Notes: generated by a model from the sequence alone, not told the origin. 64,000 nt of DNA from Nitrosomonas sp. (GCA_016708955.1 JADJES010000003.1:293786-357785), one strand, 5' to 3'; counted from the stretch's first letter, positions 46,391 to 55,657 are shown. Numbers and translations are program-made.

Positions 46391-46638
46391 CAACGATTGC
46401 CAAATAACCGGGTGATTAATTCATCTTTCGACAAGTGATGGCGCACGCTCACTTCAGTCAAAATGGCTGCCAATGTGCCTATGCGTAATGGGTCATGCAA
46501 TGGAATTGTCAAATGATGTTCTTCACATGCAACGCATACCAGACGAACATGACTTCCTGTTTGGCGAATGACCCGGTATTCAAGCCGTTCCAGTGCCTTG
46601 ATTAACTGTGCGCCAGATACATCGCGTGGCAGTTTCAT
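46390..46638 (-). CDS. HicA-type mRNA interferase toxin
   Basis: The 82-residue protein has the HicA dsRBD-like fold: MKLPRDVSGAQLIKALERLE, then the catalytic histidine in RQTGSHVRLVC, then LTIPLHDPLRIGTLAAILTE. HicA cleaves mRNA. The gene overlaps hicB by four bases upstream and touches cas4 downstream (TGATG), placing it inside the cas transcript. Confidence 0.87.
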   Translation of the reverse strand: MKLPRDVSGAQLIKALERLEYRVIRQTGSHVRLVCVACEEHHLTIPLHDPLRIGTLAAILTEVSVRHHLSKDELITRLFGNR

Positions 46639-46841
46639 GCCGTAATTATTTCTTCACGAACAAAATGCAGACGAATGATTTCGGGTGCCTTACCTTCGTC
46701 AAAATGGCAATGCACGGCATCGCGCACTTGTTGATGCAAATCGTTCAGATCATCCGCTTCGGTAAAAATCGACTCACCCAGCGCCCGAGCGGTATAGCCG
46801 CCTTCAGGCGCTTCTTCGACCAAAAATAAGATTTCATTCAT
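46635..46841 (-). CDS. HicB-like antitoxin
   Basis: A short protein (68 residues from 46,841) starting MNEILFLVEEAPEGGYTARA, with ESIFTEADDLNDLHQQVRDA. This is the partial RNase-H fold of HicB without a DNA-binding domain. The ATG at 46,841 has GGG nine bases before it; an ATG at 46,850 would be too close to it. Its end overlaps the hicA start by four bases. The hicB-hicA order is the reverse of the commonest one. Confidence 0.82.
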   Translation of the reverse strand: MNEILFLVEEAPEGGYTARALGESIFTEADDLNDLHQQVRDAVHCHFDEGKAPEIIRLHFVREEIITA

Positions 46842-46887
46842 AGTATTCATCCCTTTTAATCTATCCCTTTCCCGTAGTTCCTTTCAT

Positions 46888-47247
46888 TTACCACAGGCTT
46901 ATAACTTCCGCAATCGTATCCCTTCGCGACTGATTACGGCGAAATATCCTGGCTGAATTTCGTTTAAGGCACAAGGTTATTGTCAGTAATTCTTCCACAA
47001 TGATGGGATGCTGGCGGAAATACAAAATAGCTGTAGGTGGTTCCGCTCCATGAAAAAAAACCAAATCGCCAAAATCCACATCAAAAGTAAGCAGACTGCG
47101 CCCTGTTTCGCGAGCAAGGGAAAGCACAGCACGATCATTAATCCCCGGAGAAACTTTCGCAATTGAAAGGACATCGTAACCCGCTTCGATGAGACCTTGG
47201 ATAACCGGCAGAGGAAAATTCTCATCAGCCAGCAACTTCAAAGTCAT
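46888..47247 (-). CDS. DUF5615 PIN-like protein (putative VapC-type toxin)
   Basis: A 119-residue protein with acidic residues of a PIN-like nuclease fold: LKLLADENFPLPVIQGL at the start and LLTFDVDFGDLVFF around residues 52-65. DUF5615 genes are regularly paired with DUF433 genes, as here, and are treated as toxin-antitoxin candidates. Its ATG overlaps the stop of the upstream DUF433 gene (ATGA). Confidence 0.82.
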   Translation of the reverse strand: MTLKLLADENFPLPVIQGLIEAGYDVLSIAKVSPGINDRAVLSLARETGRSLLTFDVDFGDLVFFHGAEPPTAILYFRQHPIIVEELLTITLCLKRNSARIFRRNQSRRDTIAEVISLW

Positions 47248-47497
47248 CGAGTGGCAGCCCCGGACTCTACCGCCGCCCGCATAATAAAAGTCTCATCTTT
47301 CATGCAATCACGAACGAATGAGAATACCGCCTGTAAGTCTTCCGGGGTCAGGTGCGGATAACTTTCCAGAATCTGTGCTTCATCCCAGCCGGAAGCCAAT
47401 AGATCAAGAATAAACTCAACTCCGATGCGAGTTCCTTAATACGCGGTTTGCCGAACAATGTGTCCGGGTCGGAAACAATGTGATCTTGCCAATCCAT
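47244..47497 (-). pseudogene. DUF433 antitoxin-like protein, frameshifted
   Basis: The first frame reads MDWQDHIVSDPDTLFGKPRI and then leaves the family pattern. A frame one base away continues GTRIGVEFILDLLASGWDEA, QILESYPHLTPEDLQAVFSF and the expected end. The break is near 47,437, where GG stands in place of the GGG needed. A ribosome site (GGGAGA) precedes the ATG. It is coupled to the DUF5615 gene and lies 34 bases after cas7. Confidence 0.75.
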
Positions 47498-47531
47498 ATC
47501 GAATCTCCCATAAATATTAATGCTGAAAAAT

Positions 47532-48436
47532 TTAGAATCCAGCAATAATTGCTGGCTCCAGCCCAGGTAAAGAATTAACCTCATAACTTCCATCTGGATT
47601 CACAATAAGCGTTCTGTGAACCTTAGCGGAAGAGTATTGCCCTGATTTACAATTGTGCTTCCACCAAAATACCTTCAACACCTCCATAGATCCTGCTGGA
47701 CGGGCAGACGATTCGTCGTTTTCTAATAGCTTAGGCAACATCAACTTAATGGTTTCAGCATCCTCATCACTGAACTGCGTTTTTTCTGCCAACTGAGGAT
47801 TCATGCTGCCAAAAAATACATAAATTCCATAATCCACGCGGTGTTTCATTCCCATCGTATCCGAACTTCTCTTGTTATCTTTTGTGTCTTCGCCGTTCAC
47901 ACTCTTGGTAATCTGTGTGCTGGTAATGTCAATAGGCTCCAAGCTTAATGCAGATTGCACAGTCACTGGTCCACGGATTCCAATGGAAATTCCAGTATCA
48001 CCTTCTTCGTCGCTGCCATCCTCTTTCTTTTTACCCTTCTTTTTGGAAAGTGCGAATAGTTGCCCGAAAGTGCGAACATCAATCCATTCCGAACAAGCAA
48101 GATTAACTGTTTCATCCGCTCCCAATGTTTTTCCAATAGACTTAAAAAATTTCTCAGCTCTATCGCGCAGGCTTGTTGCATCGTCAACTTTTCGGTCATC
48201 TGATTGAACAAATACAGCTTGGCCCTTTGCCTCTGTCTTTCCTTCCTTTCCCCTAGTTTCACGAATCGTTCAACCAATCGATCACGAATTTTTCGCTTGA
48301 TGCAGACATCAGTAATCTCCCCGAAGTGTTCATAATTGGTGCGAGGACGATTGCTGTTAAGCGGATCACCGTTAGGATTTGCATTTTTAACTCGGAGAAT
48401 TACGGCGAAATCGATCTTGTTTTGCAGTGTGCTCAT
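47532..48436 (-). pseudogene. cas7: Cas7 (Csd2, type I-C backbone), frameshifted
   Basis: The first frame gives a good Csd2 N-terminus (MSTLQNKIDFAVILRVKNAN, then NRPRTNYEHFGEITDVCIKR). The second carries VFVQSDDRKVDDATSLRDRA, GADETVNLACSEWIDVR, SIGIRGPVTVQSALS and RVDYGIYVFFGSMNPQLAEK. The switch is one base, within 48,240-48,290, a stretch of short A and G runs. Cas7 forms the filament that holds crRNA in Cascade; unless the shift is a base-call error, interference would be lost. Confidence 0.85.
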
Positions 48437-48459
48437 ATGTTGTGATCTCCTTGGGATTG

Positions 48460-50424
48460 TTAATTGTCAGTATTGGCGCTATCGTTGTCGGATGCAAAAT
48501 CATCCGCTTTGTCTTGTTTAGGTAGATTCAGCATTTGGCGCTGACAGTGATAACCCAGCAGGAATTCACCGGAAAGTTTTCGATCACTCACAAATTCATC
48601 CCCTTCAAAATTTGCGACAACCTCATCAAGCAGTGTTTCCATCTTGTGCAAAAAAGCGGGGCGTTTTGCTCGTAGGCGAGTCTTGTAAGGTGTAAGCGCA
48701 AGTTCGATAGTTCGCCACGTGCTGTTGGGACGATCTGCGAATCGTTGCATCAGCTTAGCGGCGGTCGTGTCGCGCTTCTCACTACCAATATATAACGCTC
48801 GATCTTCAATATGCTCCGCAATGGATAACAGTCGCCCATACAGATAATCCCGTGATGTTCTGTCGGTTTCCAATGTCATTTGATACCTCCTTTCTATATA
48901 TAAACCACTGAACAGGGCGCAGGCAATGCCCAGAATTTTTTCCCATTCCCACTGCTTTCCATTTTTATTCTTTTCGAAGTAAACACGATTGCTAGTTCTA
49001 CGGATAATCGATTCAACCAAATCACGTGGTAGCATTTGCCCATCAATGATGCAGGGCAACATCCGCTCCACTGTGGTCTTGCGCAGATTGTCGTCGAGAC
49101 GGCGGCCGTAAGCTGCTTCGGCAATGTCCCGCGGAGCAGGTGCACCGATGAACTTTGAATCTTTGCCAAAGTTTTGCGCCCATGCGTATCGTTCATGCCA
49201 ATTTTGAACGCGATTCAAGAAATCAGAGCCTTTCAGTTCGCGGTAAAATGTAATCGCCATTCGCCCCGGTGTGGCTGAATCCAACCCCATGACAACAACA
49301 TCATCGATGGGACTCAACTTAGCGCTGTAACCAGCAATCACTTTGCGCAATCGAATCGCAAAGGCTTGACCTATGTCGTCAACATCCGGTTGTTCGATTT
49401 CTGTAGTTTCGTGAGCAGGACCTTCAATGCCGAGAATGAGTGAGAGAGAATCCTTGAAGGGATCGGGTACCGGCTTGCCTGCAATTGACCAGGTGACAAC
49501 AGCCAAATCACCGCTACGGTAAGCTTGCCGGTCAATCAACCAGCGCAACGCATTATGTGCTTTCTGAGTAACCGCATAGCTGACGCCACAGGCTTGCTGG
49601 CCTGTATCATCTGTGAATCGCCCTCGGAATGTATAACCAGAACTGTCGTTGGCACTAATCAGCCTTGCTCCGTCTCCGGCATGGCGAACTCGCTTTGGGT
49701 GCATTACTGCAAGAGCAGCATCGCTATTTCCCGTAACCATGCATACACCCTTCAATTTTTTTGTACTGGCATCAAATGCTTGCCAAGCATCTTGCAACGA
49801 GGCATCCTTCCAAACTGCGGTGCATGGATTACTGTCTTCCCTGACATGCCAGCGAATAAAGACATCCCCTTGTTCTCGCTCCCCATCTTTTGCCGTAAGC
49901 AAACGAAAAATATCTGGTGTTTCAGCCCCGTTATCCCATTTGGTAAGCAACTTTCCGTCTGTCCCGAGATGAAGAACTTTTTCTTTAACTAGATCGGATA
50001 CCAGCCTATGCTTGCGAACATATGCAAGTACAGCTCTAGCTTTGGTATGACTAAATTCAGAATTGCACCATGCAGAAAGCTGTACTTCGTATTCCTTGAG
50101 AAAAGAAAACTTTGCTCCCTTCCCACCAAATAGCTTTTTCCCACCAAACTCTGGATAGTCTTTTCCGCAATAATAAACCTTGTCACATAGTGCGTGAGGA
50201 GCGCACGCTGAACCAGACCTACCTGCCGATTTTTCAGTGGCAGGAATAATGGTTTCCTCTTTCTGAACAATTCTTGCACCCTTGAAGTTGCCATCGGCAT
50301 CAAGCGTAATTTCGACATGGGCTTGCTGCGGGGTATGGCTGATAGGCATTAGGCGTGCCGAGCCCGACGGCTCATGTCCTTTACACTGCTCGTATGTCTC
50401 GTAGAGTTTCTGAATCCAGCTCAT
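48460..50424 (-). CDS. cas8c: Cas8c (Csd1), type I-C Cascade large subunit
   Basis: A 654-residue Csd1 protein that recognises the PAM and initiates R-loop formation in type I-C. Family blocks include MSWIQKLYETYEQCKGHEP at the start, DVFIRWHVREDSNPCTAVWK, NSDAALAVMHPKRVRHAGDG, GVSYAVTQKAHNALRWLIDR and AYGRRLDDNLRKTTVERMLP. The last 200 residues also encode Cas11 (small subunit) from an internal start in known I-C systems; I cannot verify that here. The start at 50,424 adjoins the cas5 stop. The frame is open. Confidence 0.93.
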   Translation of the reverse strand: MSWIQKLYETYEQCKGHEPSGSARLMPISHTPQQAHVEITLDADGNFKGARIVQKEETIIPATEKSAGRSGSACAPHALCDKVYYCGKDYPEFGGKKLFGGKGAKFSFLKEYEVQLSAWCNSEFSHTKARAVLAYVRKHRLVSDLVKEKVLHLGTDGKLLTKWDNGAETPDIFRLLTAKDGEREQGDVFIRWHVREDSNPCTAVWKDASLQDAWQAFDASTKKLKGVCMVTGNSDAALAVMHPKRVRHAGDGARLISANDSSGYTFRGRFTDDTGQQACGVSYAVTQKAHNALRWLIDRQAYRSGDLAVVTWSIAGKPVPDPFKDSLSLILGIEGPAHETTEIEQPDVDDIGQAFAIRLRKVIAGYSAKLSPIDDVVVMGLDSATPGRMAITFYRELKGSDFLNRVQNWHERYAWAQNFGKDSKFIGAPAPRDIAEAAYGRRLDDNLRKTTVERMLPCIIDGQMLPRDLVESIIRRTSNRVYFEKNKNGKQWEWEKILGIACALFSGLYIERRYQMTLETDRTSRDYLYGRLLSIAEHIEDRALYIGSEKRDTTAAKLMQRFADRPNSTWRTIELALTPYKTRLRAKRPAFLHKMETLLDEVVANFEGDEFVSDRKLSGEFLLGYHCQRQMLNLPKQDKADDFASDNDSANTDN

Positions 50425-50425
50425 A

Positions 50426-51142
50426 TCAAACCTCCAGCCGCGTTTCTTCGATTTCAACGCCAAGCAGGTTGCAATCTTTTGAGAACGTTTTTTTGCTCAT
50501 ATCGCGAACGAATTTGCGTACCGTGCAATCATGCGGACGATCAAACTGGATTTTTCCGTTAATCATCGTTGGCCTTGAGAATCGCGCATAAAGTTTGTCT
50601 TCCCCGATCTCGTCTGGATAGTCGAAGCCGTGAAACATCAAGCCAAAAGCTATCTCGCCTTCGCCCTCGTAAGGGCTGGTTCCTGAGCCAAATTTGCATG
50701 GCTCGACATACCCTTGGCAATCGCGCGTCCCCAGAAAAATATCCTGCCGCCCGCCACGTTCCAACATGCGTTTGGCGACGATGTGATGTTTGGCCTCATT
50801 CTGGTCATCAGCCAATTCAGGACGATGTTCGTTCCACTCGAAATGTGCACGTACCTGATACTCCACATCGGCCAGGAAAGTATAGATAGCCAAAGTATTT
50901 CCACCGCTTATATTCAAAGGCTTAGTTCCTTTTGTTTGTGTGCGGATACGTTTCATCACTCTAACTTCATCAATAACCCAGATAAATGTTGGCTTCCAGT
51001 AAATGGACTTGGCAATGCCTTTAAGCGCCTCGTAGGTGGGGACGTGATAAGAACATTTCTCGCCGCCGATGCGGGTCAGCGGATCGGTGAACAGGGCGTG
51101 TCGCCCCCAGACTTTAAATTCAATGCTGTTTCGTTCAGGCAT
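50426..51142 (-). CDS. cas5: Cas5c (type I-C pre-crRNA processing)
   Basis: In type I-C, Cas5 rather than Cas6 cuts the pre-crRNA and stays on the 5' handle. The 238-residue protein starts MPERNSIEFKVWGRHALFTD, a RAMP-type first strand, and contains GGEKCSYHVPTYEALKGIAK and IFLGTRDCQGYVEPC, typical of Cas5d/c. It overlaps cas3 by eight bases and touches cas8c. The frame is open. Confidence 0.93.
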   Translation of the reverse strand: MPERNSIEFKVWGRHALFTDPLTRIGGEKCSYHVPTYEALKGIAKSIYWKPTFIWVIDEVRVMKRIRTQTKGTKPLNISGGNTLAIYTFLADVEYQVRAHFEWNEHRPELADDQNEAKHHIVAKRMLERGGRQDIFLGTRDCQGYVEPCKFGSGTSPYEGEGEIAFGLMFHGFDYPDEIGEDKLYARFSRPTMINGKIQFDRPHDCTVRKFVRDMSKKTFSKDCNLLGVEIEETRLEV

Positions 51143-53585
51143 TCAGAGCCTCCATATTTCTCACGGGTGTTTCGCTTAGACCAAACTCATCGCTGTAGTA
51201 ACGGTAATCAAGATACAAGATACCCGTTCCTTCTTGTATTTCTTTTACCGCATTTTCCTTTTCTAATCGTTCCAAAACATTTGGGAATACATTGACGGTG
51301 AATTGCTGCGCGCGGCGCAGCATATCGAACTCTTTGTCGGGCAGATAGGCCGCGCAAAGATCAGCGACGATAGCCCGCCCCTCCTTGCCATGCTGGACAA
51401 TGACGCCGCGCGTCGGTGCATCAATAGCCTTGAACGCTTTTGCTGCTGACATGAAAGATTGGCGCAGGTAGATATTGGGCGCTTGGCCTGCTCGGTTACT
51501 ATGCTCAGAAACCGCCACTGAATTGCTGGATAACAGGTTGAGCAGGGTGTCGTCGTGCCCGATGGATTTGGCTGAAAGTGGGTAATCCATTTCATTCTGC
51601 CGATCAAAGAAGTAGTACGTGTAATAACGCTTCATTGCTTCAAGACCAATTCGGTCATTACCAAATAGCGTCGGATTACTCTCATATTCGTCCAGTACGC
51701 GCTCGGCCTTCTCTCGCCCAACGCGAATATCCTCCAGCAAGTCTAAATTTTCATCTTTCGGGTTGATAACGTGAACATACCCCATTTCTGTGCGACCATT
51801 CCGATTGCATCGCCCTGCTGCTTGGGCGATTGAATCCAGTCCCGCTGTATAGCGAATGACCGCACCGAAATCGACATCTACCCCAGCTTCGATTAGTTGA
51901 GTGCTGAAGCAAAGTGTAGGTAAATTTTTCTCCAACCTATCTCGAATCTCGCTCAAAATTGCTCTTCGATGTGCTGGACACATGTTTGTGCTCAGATGGT
52001 AGACCGGAATGTTATTTGCCTCCTTGCACAAACGATACAGGGTTTGTGCAGCATTTTTGGTATTAACGATTACCAAACAACTTCCTGTGCGATGCGCTTC
52101 TTCCAAAGCGAGTGTCGCAATTTCATCATTCGACCACCCTCCGGGTTTTCGGCGGTTAATTACTTCGACTCGCTTCAGTTCATCGAACAGTCTTTTTATA
52201 TCCGGCATCAGTTCATTACCCGCTGGTATTCTGAGCGCGCCTTTCTTTGATTCGACTTGGTCAAGAAGCGGTTGAGTAGCAGTACACAAGACGACAGTGC
52301 TTCCGCACTGTTCAACCAAGAAATTGATGGCGTTGTTAAACAGATGGACGCAGTTGATTGGCAGCGTTTGAATTTCATCGAATATTAGTATGGCATTCGC
52401 TAATTGATGCATCCGCCGTGCGCCACGTGTTCCAGCACCAAAGAGCGCCTCCAAGAGTTGCACACTTGTGGTATAGACAACCGGCGCGTCCCAGTTTTCA
52501 GCCAGAATTTTCCCGCGCCAGCTTTGCTCTTCTGGTGTGAGATTGGAGTGGTGCTCAAGAACTACGCTGCCCAGTTTTGTTCCTTTGGGTTCCAAAATAC
52601 CTCGTGCAATTTCAGCATTCTGATCAATGATAGAAGTAAACGGGATAACATAAATCACTCGATCCATCTTGTGTTTTTCGCGTGATGCAATGCAAAACGC
52701 AGACTGGCAAGAGTCTTGCCTCCGCCCGTTGGAACGGTCAGGGTATAAATTCCTTTATCGCGGGATGCGGCATTGTGGCAATGACTGGAAATATCGCAAC
52801 GGAGAGGATCAATTGGCTTGCAAGGCTTCAATTCTGCAAGATACTTTTCTATCCGATCACACAAGATATTCCATTCCGAATACCGACCATGCATTCTTAA
52901 CTTTCCTGCTTTGGGATTCTCAGAATCTGCAGAATCAATGCGATCAGCATCAATCAGACAACTAAATAGAAAACGAACCAATAAGCCGATCTGCAGCTGG
53001 ACTACAGTGCTTTTATCATCCATGATTGGTGCGGACCGAACAATCTTTGCGAGGACCGCTTGCATTGCCTGAAGCATGTTCGGATTACCAACGAGTTCTT
53101 TAGCGCGAGAAAGGATTGAAGCATCTGCTTTGACAAGCACTTCTTGCAGGTGAGTGCGTTCATTGATCTTGCTCATTCGCTTTCCGTATACATCTTCACC
53201 AAGACTGTCTGTATCAGACGATAGGCAATCAATCAAACCCGAGTGATGGGATGCAATACATAATGACAAGATTTGACCAACGATTGATCCTAGTTTCCCT
53301 TGTTCTGATAGTTCACGCCACACAAACTGCGCTCCTGCTGTTGAGTGATCTATCTTCCTTTTTTGCCTTGTGAATCGACATAATCATCTTCATCCTCATT
53401 AATCATGCCAATAGCTGATTGAATATACTTTGAAATTCAGCACTGTATTTTCCTAAATCATGCAACAACCCAATTAATTCACCTTGTTCATCTAAACTTA
53501 TCTTGGCGGCAAACCCTCTGGCTTTGTCAGCCACGCCCATTAAATGTTGTTCCAGCGTATGATTTTTATGCGCTATATAAACCAT
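51135..53585 (-). pseudogene. cas3: Cas3 helicase-nuclease (type I-C), three frameshifts
   Basis: The gene encodes an N-terminal HD nuclease (GLLHDLGKYSAEF, then DHSTAGAQFVWREL and IASHHSGLID) and a helicase (Walker A TVPTGGGKTLASLR; DEIQTLP; SVVLEHHSNLTPEEQ; AGRCNRNG). Three single-base losses split it: near 53,427 (T run), 53,355 (A run) and 52,676 (five A where six are needed). Restoring one base at each site gives a continuous, normal protein of about 815 residues. The start at 53,585 follows GGAGGTG and lies inside the end of the HIRAN gene. Confidence 0.88.
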
Positions 53586-53968
53586 CTCACCTCCACTTCC
53601 ACCCGATCCCAAGCATTATTACTTTTTTTCAACCCTACAATCAAAGCTGATACTTTTTCTCCGCGATCAATCAGTTGCGAGATGGCGGCATTGTCCATCC
53701 GGGGAATATAGCCGAGTTTGTGGTCTTGCCAGTCGATGCGGACTGCACGGTCATCGTATGGATTACTGACTTCGCGCACGAGCGTGACAAACTGACCGGT
53801 GGCCAGTTGCGGCCAGAGCGTTTCGCCTTGGTAATACTGGAATCCGGCTACGGGTGAAATTTGTAAGGTCTTCCACGCCGGGTCCGGCTTGGTGTATGCA
53901 ATTGCGGGCAGGGAATATCCGCCGAGCAATGCTGTGAGTGATTTCAGGAATACGCGTCGTGACATCAT
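53573..53968 (-). CDS. HIRAN-domain protein with Tat-like signal
   Basis: The 131-residue product begins MMSRRVFLKSLTALLGGYSL, a twin-arginine-type signal. A HIRAN domain follows (GFQYYQGETLWPQL, REVSNPYDDRAVRIDWQDHK, LGYIPRMDNAAISQLIDRGE). HIRAN domains bind DNA ends or damaged DNA in helicase-linked proteins; the role of exported versions is unknown. Its stop lies beyond the cas3 start (13-base overlap), so it heads the cas transcript. An upstream in-frame ATG lies in the MITE and is less likely. Confidence 0.8.
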   Translation of the reverse strand: MMSRRVFLKSLTALLGGYSLPAIAYTKPDPAWKTLQISPVAGFQYYQGETLWPQLATGQFVTLVREVSNPYDDRAVRIDWQDHKLGYIPRMDNAAISQLIDRGEKVSALIVGLKKSNNAWDRVEVEVRWFI

Positions 53969-53992
53969 GCCTCCATGTAGAAACAATCTGCA

Positions 53993-54133
53993 GGGCATCT
54001 CTAAAAATCCAAATTTCGTCACAATACTTTGTTGCTCGAAAAAAATGTTTCCTTACATAGCATACCTATGCTGCGTAACCATTTTTTTCTTGTGCCTCGT
54101 TTTGTTTAGAACTTTGAATTTTTAGAGGTGCCC
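53993..54133 (-). repeat. MITE family B, copy 2 (141 bp)
   Basis: This is the reverse-oriented twin of 32,741-32,881, the same length with roughly 85-90 percent similarity by eye. The ends are GGGCATCTCTAAAAATCC and GAATTTTTAGAGGTGCCC. The flanking bases (TGCA and TACA) may be an imperfect 4-bp duplication. It lies just upstream of the HIRAN-cas3 operon and could carry or disrupt its promoter. Confidence 0.85.
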
Positions 54134-54213
54134 TACACTCAGTCATTATCCCTGATCGCAGGCTCAAAACATGAGCCTGTCAGTTAAATTTTTACAACCT
54201 TGGGAGCAATTCC

Positions 54214-54468
54214 TTGTTCATATACGGGTGCTGTAATCCGCGCAATATCTTCGATATGTCATCTCAGGATCTCAAATCGAAAGAAGTTTTTTTGACAACT
54301 ATATTTTCGCTGTTTTCAATCGAGGTTTGGAGTTACTGCTTTAAAATTCAACAGATCTACCTGATAACAACAGGTTGGTTCAATATTATAGAAATCTTCA
54401 TCGCTATAATTTCGGGCAATCTGTTGTTTCTTTTTCGGAGGGAGGATTTTCGGGTTGACGCTATATAG
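54214..54468 (+). CDS. Hypothetical small hydrophobic protein
   Basis: An 84-residue frame from a TTG preceded by GGGAG, with two hydrophobic stretches (VFLTTIFSLFSIEVW and IIEIFIAIISGNLLFLF), ending one base before the convergent DUF1566 gene. No family is recognised, and its length and start give only weak support. Confidence 0.3.
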   Translation: MFIYGCCNPRNIFDMSSQDLKSKEVFLTTIFSLFSIEVWSYCFKIQQIYLITTGWFNIIEIFIAIISGNLLFLFRREDFRVDAI

Positions 54469-55050
54469 TTAAAAAGCCCGAACCGCACGTACTCTGCTCT
54501 TCAGATTAAATTGATCGTCGGCAAACTGATTGCCGTCGGAGAAACTCTGGTGCCACACAAATCCATTTCCGCTAGAGTCCTCGGAGGAACTCCAATATCT
54601 TTCACCAGCAAAACCACCCAATCCTTTAAGGTGTAAATTCTTGTATATTAAATTTAACTCATCTTTTGATGGCAAGTACCAGTCGCCGTATCCTCCGCCA
54701 TTATAATTTGCGGGCAGTAGTGCGGCATAGTTTCCTTTTCCCAGGGTAGTTATAATACGATCTGTATTAAAGCTTCCATCCCAAAGTCCGGTCTTGACTG
54801 CCATGGTCTCTTTAAAAGTTCCGTTGTACCATAGTATCCCAGCACTTTGATCTTTCCTCGCAACTTCTAGTCCATGTTTTCCATCACCACTAACGTGAAA
54901 TATGATACCTCCACCTGGACCTGTTTTGCCTATCACGTAGGTTGAAGATGGCGTTAGGGCGAGATTTTCTGCAAAAATATCACTCGATAAGATTACTATG
55001 ATACTAAATACTAGTGTGCTTAAAATTTTGGTGGATTGATCTAGTCTCAT
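54469..55050 (-). CDS. Secreted DUF1566 (Lcl C-terminal-like) protein
   Basis: A signal peptide (residues about 8-28) precedes a single DUF1566 domain. The block GPGGGIIFHVSGDGKHGLEV starts it; YGDWYLPSKDELNLIYKNL, RYWSSSED and SRVRAVRAF are the diagnostic later blocks. Such domains occur in cell-surface and phage-tail-like proteins and resemble C-type-lectin folds. Binding partner unknown. It is a single-gene unit. Confidence 0.8.
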   Translation of the reverse strand: MRLDQSTKILSTLVFSIIVILSSDIFAENLALTPSSTYVIGKTGPGGGIIFHVSGDGKHGLEVARKDQSAGILWYNGTFKETMAVKTGLWDGSFNTDRIITTLGKGNYAALLPANYNGGGYGDWYLPSKDELNLIYKNLHLKGLGGFAGERYWSSSEDSSGNGFVWHQSFSDGNQFADDQFNLKSRVRAVRAF

Positions 55051-55249
55051 GTTTTTCCTTTTTGAGAGATATATGGCATTAGTACGGCCAATGCTATGAC
55101 TAAATAATTGTGCTGTACATAGGTCATTTCACCCTTTCTCTTAGTACATTTGACCCACTCATCTGGCTAAATCTTGCTGTTATTTCCAGAATGAAGATAA
55201 CAGATTTCCAAGCGTAGCTGTAATTCCTTTAAGAATTACTCATAAACAG

Positions 55250-55375
55250 TAGTGTCCGGTTAAATTAGCTGGCGAATTGTTCTTCAAGTGGATCAAGAAC
55301 ATCTGCGTATCAAACGCTTCATTGGCAACAGCGAGAATGCGGTCAAAACGCAAATCTGGTGCGCCGTCGCCACCC
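55250..55375 (+). mobile_element. IS4-family transposase fragment
   Basis: Only the C-terminal signature remains: ELFFKWIK, then after a frameshift HLRIKRFIGNSENAVKTQIW and CAVAT. This is the conserved end of IS4-type transposases. It is cut off by the next remnant and cannot be active. Confidence 0.7.
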
Positions 55376-55394
55376 GAGATAATTGTCAAGGTAA

Positions 55395-55657
55395 TGTGTG
55401 GCGATACCGTGAAATCGGCGCATCCATTCTTTGAGGCGACTGTCATGGGCATTCACGTTTTGCACGTGAGAGATCTTGCCGGCATCCCGGACACCTGCAG
55501 CCAGATTGATTGGACGGTGGGCGATGCCGATTTCCCGCACTGCGGCACCCAATGACTTACCGCTATCAGTACAGAGAACTGCATCGTTTGCCAGTAATGG
55601 TTTGAGTGCCGCGCCAATGTGCTTTTTGTGGTTCACATCATGAGCGTCGTCGGGCAT
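55395..55657 (-). mobile_element. IS1595-family (ISXO2-like) transposase fragment
   Basis: The minus strand reads KKHIGAALKPLLANDAVLCT, DSGKSLGAAVREIGIAHRPI and HDSRLKEWMRRFHGIATHYL, the second half of an ISXO2-like DDE domain. The N-terminal half and both ends are missing. It is inserted between the IS4 and ISAs1 remnants. Confidence 0.75.

Noticed and set aside
55374..55390. AGATAATTGTC as a second IS21 end bounding the IS graveyard
   Set aside because: Only 11 bases match and the flanks differ, so chance is likely; the longer match at 56,338-56,364 is kept.
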